Below are positions 32,624 to 37,107 of a stretch of 37,107 nucleotides of DNA, piece by piece. The DNA lies in assembly GCF_001570765.1 (NCBI RefSeq), contig NZ_BCSH01000077.1, forward strand, positions 1 through 37,107, in the 5' to 3' direction. The stretch comes from Nocardiopsis listeri NBRC 13360. GTDB lineage: Bacteria > Actinomycetota > Actinomycetes > Streptosporangiales > Streptosporangiaceae. Under the pieces are notes generated by a model that was not told the DNA's origin, did no database searches, and worked only from the letters and a program-made list of their open reading frames with translations. The translations under genes were made by a program, and so were the position numbers. Within the stretch, counting starts at the first letter, position 1, and each line of letters begins with the position of its first letter.

Positions 32624-34924
32624 TCAGGTGTTCTCGGAACGCCCGCCCGAGCTACGACGACGGCGACGGCGCGGGGCACCCTCACCCTTGTCCTCATCGG
32701 ACTTGTCGTCGTTCGGGGCGGCGTCCTCGGAGGGACCCTCGTTCTTGGCGGCCTCGGCCTCGACCACCTCGACCGGGACCAGGGACAGCTTGCCCCGGTC
32801 GTCGATCTCGCGGATCTCGACCTGGATCTTCTCGCCGATGCTGATCACGTCGTCGAGGTTCTCGATCCGCTGGCCGCCGTGCAGCTTACGGATCTGCGAG
32901 ATGTGCAGCAGACCGTCCTTGCCGGGCAGCAGCGACACGAACGCACCGAAGGCGGTCGTCTTGACGACCGTACCCAGGTAGCGGTCGCCGACCTCGGGCA
33001 TGGTCGGGTTGGCGATCTGGTTGATCGTGTCCCGGGCCGCCTCGGCGGAGGGGCCGTCGACGGCACCGATGTAGATCGTGCCGTCGTCCTCGATCGTGAT
33101 GTCGGCGCCGGTGTCGTCCTGGATCGAGTTGATCATCTTGCCCTTCGGGCCGATGACCTCGCCGATCTTCTCCACCGGGACCTTCACCGTGAGGATCCGC
33201 GGAGCGTTCGGGCTCATCTCCGCCGGGCTCTCGATGGCCTCCTGCATGACGTCCAGGATGGCCAGACGGGCGCCGCGGGCCTGCTGCAGGGCCAGGGCCA
33301 GCTGCTCGGCGGGGATACCGTCGAGCTTGGTGTCCAGCTGCAGGGCGGTGATGAGGTCACGGGTACCGGCGACCTTGAAGTCCATGTCGCCGAAGGCGTC
33401 CTCGGCACCGAGGATGTCGGTCAGCGTGACGAACTGGTCGCCCTCACTGATCAGACCCATGGCGATGCCCGACACCATCTCCTTGAGGGGCACGCCGGCC
33501 GCCATCAGGGACATGGTGGAGGCGCAGACCGAACCCATCGAGGTGGAACCGTTGGAACCGAGGGCCTCGGAGACCTGACGGATCGCGTACGGGAACTCCT
33601 CGCGGGAGGGCAGAACCGGCAGCAGGGCCCGCTCGGCCAGGGCGCCGTGCCCGATCTCGCGCCGCTTGGGCGAGCCCACCCGACCGGTCTCACCGGTGGA
33701 GTAGGGCGGGAAGTTGTAGTTGTGCATGTAGCGCTTGGTCTTGTCCGGGTTGAGCGTGTCAACCGTCTGTTCCATGCGCAGCATGTTCAGCGTGGTGACA
33801 CCCATGATCTGGGTCTCACCGCGCTCGAAGAGGGCCGAGCCGTGCACGCGCGGCAGGATGCCCACCTCGGCGCTCAGCTGGCGGATGTCCTTGGGACCAC
33901 GACCGTCGATGCGGACCTGGTCGCGCAGCACGCGCTCGCGCATGAGCTGCTTGCTCAGGCTGCGGAAGGCGGCACCGAGCTCCTTCTCACGACCCTCGAA
34001 GGTCTCGGTCAGCTTCGCGAGGACCGATTCCTTGACCTTGTCGAGCTCGCCCTCGCGCTCCTGCTTGTCGGCGATGGTGAGCGCCTTGGCCAGGTCCTCG
34101 CGGACCGCGCCCTCGACGGCGGCGTAGACGTCGTCCTCGTAGTCGAGGAAGATCGGGAAGTCGCCCTGCTCACGGCTGGCCTGGTCGGCGACGGCCTGCT
34201 GGGCCTTGCACAGCACCTTGATGAAGGGCTTGGCGGCTTCGAGGCCCTCGGCGATGGTCTGCTCGTTGGGACCGACGGCCCCTTCGGCGACCAGCTTCAG
34301 GGTGCGGGTGGTGGACTCGGCCTCGACCATCATGATCGCGACGTCGCCGTCCTCCAGCACACGGCCGGCGACGACCATGTCGAAGGTGGCGTTCTCCAGC
34401 TCGGAGTGGGTGGGGAAACCGACCCACTGGCCGTCGATCAGGGCGACGCGCACGCCGCCGATCGGGCCGGAGAAGGGCAGCCCGGCGATCTGGGTGGACA
34501 TCGAGGCCGCGTTGATGGCGACGACGTCGTACAGGTGCTCGGGGTGCAGGGCCAGGACCGTCTCGACGATCTGGATCTCGTTGCGCAGGCCCTTCTTGAA
34601 GGACGGACGCAGCGGCCGGTCGATGAGACGGCAGGTGAGGATGGCGTCCTCGGAGGGACGACCCTCACGACGGAAGAACGAGCCGGGGATACGACCGGCG
34701 GCGTACATCCGCTCCTCGACGTCCACCGTCAGCGGGAAGAAGTCGAGGTTCTCCTTGGGGCGCTTCGAGGCGGTGGTGGCCGACAGGATGACGGTCTCGT
34801 CGTCCAGGTAGACCGTGGACGAACCGGCGGCCTGACGGGCCAGCCGGCCGGTCTCGAAGCGGATGGTGCGCGAGCCGAACTTGCCGTTGTCGATCACGGC
34901 TTCGGCAGAGTAAACGCCCTCCAT
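32624..34924 (-). CDS. pnp: Polyribonucleotide nucleotidyltransferase (PNPase)
   Basis: 766 residues from ATG at 34924 with a GGAGGT site. It contains two RNase PH domains (about 12-145 and 335-560), a helical linker, a KH domain (about 582-640, GPKG loop) and an S1 domain (about 645-715, [31 protein letters not shown]). The tail is acidic then basic ([17 protein letters not shown]). It degrades RNA 3' to 5' with phosphate and can add tails; in Streptomyces it was named guanosine pentaphosphate synthetase (gpsI). It lies downstream of rpsO but is separated by a terminator and a structured leader. Confidence 0.97.
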   Translation of the reverse strand: MEGVYSAEAVIDNGKFGSRTIRFETGRLARQAAGSSTVYLDDETVILSATTASKRPKENLDFFPLTVDVEERMYAAGRIPGSFFRREGRPSEDAILTCRLIDRPLRPSFKKGLRNEIQIVETVLALHPEHLYDVVAINAASMSTQIAGLPFSGPIGGVRVALIDGQWVGFPTHSELENATFDMVVAGRVLEDGDVAIMMVEAESTTRTLKLVAEGAVGPNEQTIAEGLEAAKPFIKVLCKAQQAVADQASREQGDFPIFLDYEDDVYAAVEGAVREDLAKALTIADKQEREGELDKVKESVLAKLTETFEGREKELGAAFRSLSKQLMRERVLRDQVRIDGRGPKDIRQLSAEVGILPRVHGSALFERGETQIMGVTTLNMLRMEQTVDTLNPDKTKRYMHNYNFPPYSTGETGRVGSPKRREIGHGALAERALLPVLPSREEFPYAIRQVSEALGSNGSTSMGSVCASTMSLMAAGVPLKEMVSGIAMGLISEGDQFVTLTDILGAEDAFGDMDFKVAGTRDLITALQLDTKLDGIPAEQLALALQQARGARLAILDVMQEAIESPAEMSPNAPRILTVKVPVEKIGEVIGPKGKMINSIQDDTGADITIEDDGTIYIGAVDGPSAEAARDTINQIANPTMPEVGDRYLGTVVKTTAFGAFVSLLPGKDGLLHISQIRKLHGGQRIENLDDVISIGEKIQVEIREIDDRGKLSLVPVEVVEAEAAKNEGPSEDAAPNDDKSDEDKGEGAPRRRRRRSSGGRSENT

Positions 34925-34952
34925 GGGCGACCTCCTACTACACAGTCGGGAC

Positions 34953-34988
34953 GCGTCGTCTCCGGGCGGTGCCCGGAGGGTTCGACGC
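34953..34988 (-). promoter_or_regulatory. pnp: Long leader hairpin upstream of pnp
   Basis: The inner stem CTCCGGGC-GGT-GCCCGGAG (34960-34978) is perfect. It is extended by GCGTCG (34953-34958) pairing with CGACGC (34983-34988), 14 bp in all with an asymmetric internal loop. It ends 29 nt before the start codon. pnp leaders are classically cleaved by RNase III at such a stem for PNPase autocontrol; that role here is inferred. Confidence 0.6.
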
Positions 34989-35183
34989 CTACGTTCTCTC
35001 CCGCGACGTGCCCCGGAGGTGATGCCGGTCGGTCATCGATCGAAGCCCGCGGCCCATCTCGCAGACGGGGTCCGAAGGCCACTACCGAGGACCGACCCCT
35101 GTTGGACCGGGGGAACGGCACGGGTGTGGTTCATGGTGCGGCGGCCGTGTCGACCGCCACTCCGGTTACACCTTACTAACAAA

Positions 35184-35209
35184 GAGGGAGCGGCCAAGGC
35201 CACTCCCTC
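35184..35209 (-). terminator. Rho-independent terminator after rpsO
   Basis: On the minus strand GAGGGAG-T-GGCC-TT-GGCC-G-CTCCCTC forms an 11-bp stem with one mismatch, followed by TTTGTTAG. It starts 10 nt after the rpsO stop and is the only hairpin here on the minus strand with a clear T-run. Confidence 0.85.
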
Positions 35210-35218
35210 CCGATTCAC

Positions 35219-35488
35219 CTAGCGGCGGAGACCCAGACGCTCGATCAGCGAGCGGTAGCGGGTGATGTCCTCCTTGGCGAGGTACTTCAGGAGACCGCGA
35301 CGACGGCCGACCATCAGCAGCAGACCACGACGGCTGTGGTGGTCGTGCTTGTGGGTCTTGAGGTGCTCGGTGAGCTCGGTGATGCGGTGCGTGAGCAGCG
35401 CGATCTGCACCTCGGGGGAGCCGGTGTCACCATCCTTGGTGCCGTACTCCGCGATGATCCTCTTCTTGCTGTCGGTGTCGATCGACAC
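35219..35488 (-). CDS. rpsO: 30S ribosomal protein S15
   Basis: 89 residues, the exact usual length, from GTG at 35488 with AAGGAG upstream. The sequence shows the S15 blocks [55 protein letters not shown]. It binds 16S rRNA at the three-way junction of the platform. The order rpsO then pnp is the usual bacterial arrangement. Confidence 0.98.
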   Translation of the reverse strand: MSIDTDSKKRIIAEYGTKDGDTGSPEVQIALLTHRITELTEHLKTHKHDHHSRRGLLLMVGRRRGLLKYLAKEDITRYRSLIERLGLRR

Positions 35489-35763
35489 GACGCTCCTTCG
35501 CTCATGGTTCGGTACGCGGGGCGAACCCCGGCACGTGACAGGGGTCGGACACGGTGACCGCGCGTACGAACAGTCACCGTCGCGTGTGCTGTGCGCGGCA
35601 CGGCGCCGATGGCGTGACCCTGCCGCGTTCCCGTCGGTTCCATCACCCCTTCGGGGACGAACCGGCCACGGGCACACGTGAACGTTTTCAGCTTACCGCA
35701 GTTCAGGGGGCGATCGGCCCGGGTCCACGGTGATCCCGGACTCGCCGGAGGCCGGGGGCGAGG
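35489..35763 (-). promoter_or_regulatory. rpsO: Structured rpsO leader and promoter region
   Basis: This 275-bp gap between ribF and rpsO holds no gene. On the minus strand it contains several stems: GGTTC...CCCC-GAA-GGGG...GAACC (35636-35663), CGGTGAC paired with GTCACCG over a 14-nt loop (about 35550-35580), and GGGG-TTCG-CCCC (35518-35529) close to the start codon. rpsO leaders are often bound by S15 itself for feedback control, and these stems are candidates. A promoter was not located with confidence. Confidence 0.4.
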
Positions 35764-36726
35764 TCAGGGGGTGTCGCCGGTCTCGGCGGTGAGGACCTCA
35801 CGGCAGCGGTCCACGTCGCGCCGCATCGCCAGGATCAGCTCGTCGATGTCGTCGAACCGTTCCTGCCCACGAATACGGGCGGTGAGGTCCACGGCCATCG
35901 TCAGCCCGTACAGCTCCAGGTCGTCGCGGTCCAGCGCGTAGGCCTCCACCGTACGTTCGGCTCCGTCGAAGGTGGGGTTGGTACCCACCGAGATGGCGGC
36001 GGGCCAACGCGCCTCGTGACCGGTGACGGGTTCCAGCCGGCCGAGCCACCCAGCGTAGACACCGTCACCGGGCACCGCGGTGTCCGGTGGCAGATCCATG
36101 TTGGCCGTGGGGAAACCCAGGAGCTCCCGCCCTCGGGCCGCTCCGTGCACGATCTCTCCGATGACCCGGTGCGGGCGGCCCAGAAGCGCCGCGGCACCGG
36201 CCACGTCGCCCTCGGCGAGGAGCCCCCGGATCCGGGTGGAGGTGATGGTCTCGCCCTCGGCGACCAGCTTCACCCCGTCCGTGCCGAACCCGCACTCCTC
36301 CCCCAGACGGGTCAGGGCGGCCACGTCCCCGGCGGCCCGGTGCCCGAAGCGGAAGTCCTCTCCCACCACCACGGCGACCGCTCCGAGACTGTCGACGAGG
36401 ATCCGGCGGACGAACTCCTCGGGGCTCAGCGAGGAGAGTTCCTTGGTAAAGGGCAGTACGCACACTGCGTCGGCGCCCTGTTCCCTCAGCAACTCGACGC
36501 GGCGGTCCACCGGGGTGAGCACCGACGGGGTACGGCCGCGCAACACGTGTTCGGGGTGGGGATCGAAGGTGACCACGACCACCGGCAGGCCCAGGTCACG
36601 CCCATGGGCGACGGCGGAGGCCAGGATGGCCTGATGGCCGCGGTGCACACCGTCGAAGACACCGATCGCCGCCACGGAGCGTCCCCAGTCGGTGGGAATG
36701 TCGCCCAGCCCGTCCCATCTCCGCAC
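35764..36726 (-). CDS. ribF: Bifunctional riboflavin kinase/FAD synthetase
   Basis: 320 residues from GTG at 36726, with GGGGAG upstream. The N-terminal FMN adenylyltransferase domain has GVFDGVHRGHQAIL (HxGH nucleotidyl-transfer motif at 28-31) and TFDPHPEHVL. The C-terminal riboflavin kinase domain has GRELLGFPTANMDLPPD, GVYAGW and SVGTNPTFDGAERTVEAYALD. It makes FMN and FAD, which several enzymes in this window (CrtI, CrtY, CrtU) need, although that is not a genetic link. The open frame runs upstream of the chosen start into C-rich non-family sequence. Confidence 0.97.
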   Translation of the reverse strand: MRRWDGLGDIPTDWGRSVAAIGVFDGVHRGHQAILASAVAHGRDLGLPVVVVTFDPHPEHVLRGRTPSVLTPVDRRVELLREQGADAVCVLPFTKELSSLSPEEFVRRILVDSLGAVAVVVGEDFRFGHRAAGDVAALTRLGEECGFGTDGVKLVAEGETITSTRIRGLLAEGDVAGAAALLGRPHRVIGEIVHGAARGRELLGFPTANMDLPPDTAVPGDGVYAGWLGRLEPVTGHEARWPAAISVGTNPTFDGAERTVEAYALDRDDLELYGLTMAVDLTARIRGQERFDDIDELILAMRRDVDRCREVLTAETGDTP

Positions 36727-37107
36727 GTTCGGCTCCCCTTGCTCGTCGAGATGTGATCCGGTCTCAAGAGTGCCATGTCGCCGGAGCGTCTTCCGCCACG
36801 CGGCCGGTGTGGGCGACCACACCGGCTCTACCCCTGGATGAGTGATTCCAGGGGGTGGAGGTGGCCGGGGCGGTGGGGTCTCTGGCTCTTGGGGTCGTCG
36901 GGCGGGGTGGGGATATCGGCGTGCCCACACCTCGAAGTAGTACCTATGGGCGTTACCGGCACGGCCGACACCATTACCCACGACGCCCGCCCGACCTACC
37001 GGCCCCATCGCCACCCCCGCCTGCGGGCACTACCGGCACCATCACCCTCACCCGCAGCGCTACCCCTCCGACACCGGCGCTCCCGTTTGCGCCAAGCCAG
37101 GCACCCT
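36727..37107. other. C-rich gene-free end region
   Basis: I see no supportable gene in these 381 bases. There is a perfect hairpin CCCCTGGA, loop TGAGTGAT, TCCAGGGG (36831-36854) that may terminate a gene beyond the window or upstream of ribF. Three copies of TACCGGC (36954, 36997, 37031), each followed by CCAT-rich pyrimidine tracts, give a loosely repeated look. Confidence 0.5.

Noticed and set aside
32879..35179. Very long open frame antisense to pnp (over 700 codons).
   Set aside because: It mirrors pnp codon positions, has a low-complexity Gly/Asp/Leu/Val composition and no family motif. It is an expected shadow in high-GC DNA.
1..37107. CRISPR arrays, tRNA or rRNA genes, toxin-antitoxin, phage or retron systems.
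   Set aside because: I looked for regular repeats, cloverleaf ends and hallmark proteins and found none. The window is metabolic and housekeeping in character.

Overview
The window is high-GC DNA with the gene set of an actinomycete. The codon bias, the rpsO-pnp-M16 peptidase block, the Streptomyces-like isorenieratene (crt) genes and the GTG/TTG starts all point that way. A Nocardiopsis-type genome is the best guess, made from recollection of gene content and not from a search. About 33 protein genes are supported. I see no rRNA, tRNA, CRISPR array, prophage or intact transposase.

Layout. (1) 190-6806: an ACR3/bile-acid-symporter-like carrier; a small membrane protein; a NarL-type two-component pair facing away from an FtsX/ABC exporter pair whose leader carries a terminator-like hairpin; a shortened VWA-family protein; and a 28-residue membrane peptide gene. 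(2) 6820-12127: a 5-oxoproline (pyroglutamate) module with the content of the Bacillus ycsF-ycsG-ycsI-kipIA locus. It holds an NRAMP-fold permease, PxpA, PxpB, PxpC and a DUF1445 protein, and is divergent from a GntR/FCD regulator with a palindromic operator candidate between them. (3) 12180-17451: a class IV aminotransferase, an MMPL exporter, an NAD-binding/DUF2867 protein and a DUF4383 membrane protein. (4) 17639-26737: a carotenoid cluster. crtE-crtI-crtB and a Rieske oxygenase (DUF5914) read leftward, crtT-crtU converge on them, crtY is flipped away from crtTU, and a MarR regulator is divergent from crtE. Together these should make GGPP, phytoene, lycopene, beta-carotene and then an aromatic carotenoid (isorenieratene), with the Rieske enzyme as a candidate tailoring step. 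(5) 26964-31102: a BCCT betaine-type transporter coupled to an Hsp20 gene, then a copper chaperone lipoprotein (PCuAC) coupled to a Tat-exported DyP peroxidase. (6) 31185-36726: housekeeping genes read leftward (M16 peptidase, pnp, rpsO, ribF), with structured leaders and strong hairpin terminators. The last 381 bases are C-rich DNA with no gene I can support.

The observations most worth a second look are: the complete Rieske non-heme iron oxygenase inside the isorenieratene operon; a 169-bp element with perfect 15-bp inverted ends inserted exactly between crtY and crtTU; a 27-bp inverted repeat between the MarR gene and crtE; an apparent ATC start codon for the BCCT transporter; an NRAMP-fold protein lacking both metal-binding motifs in the oxoprolinase operon; a VWA protein that has lost its VWA domain; and the 28-residue membrane peptide with an excellent ribosome-binding site.
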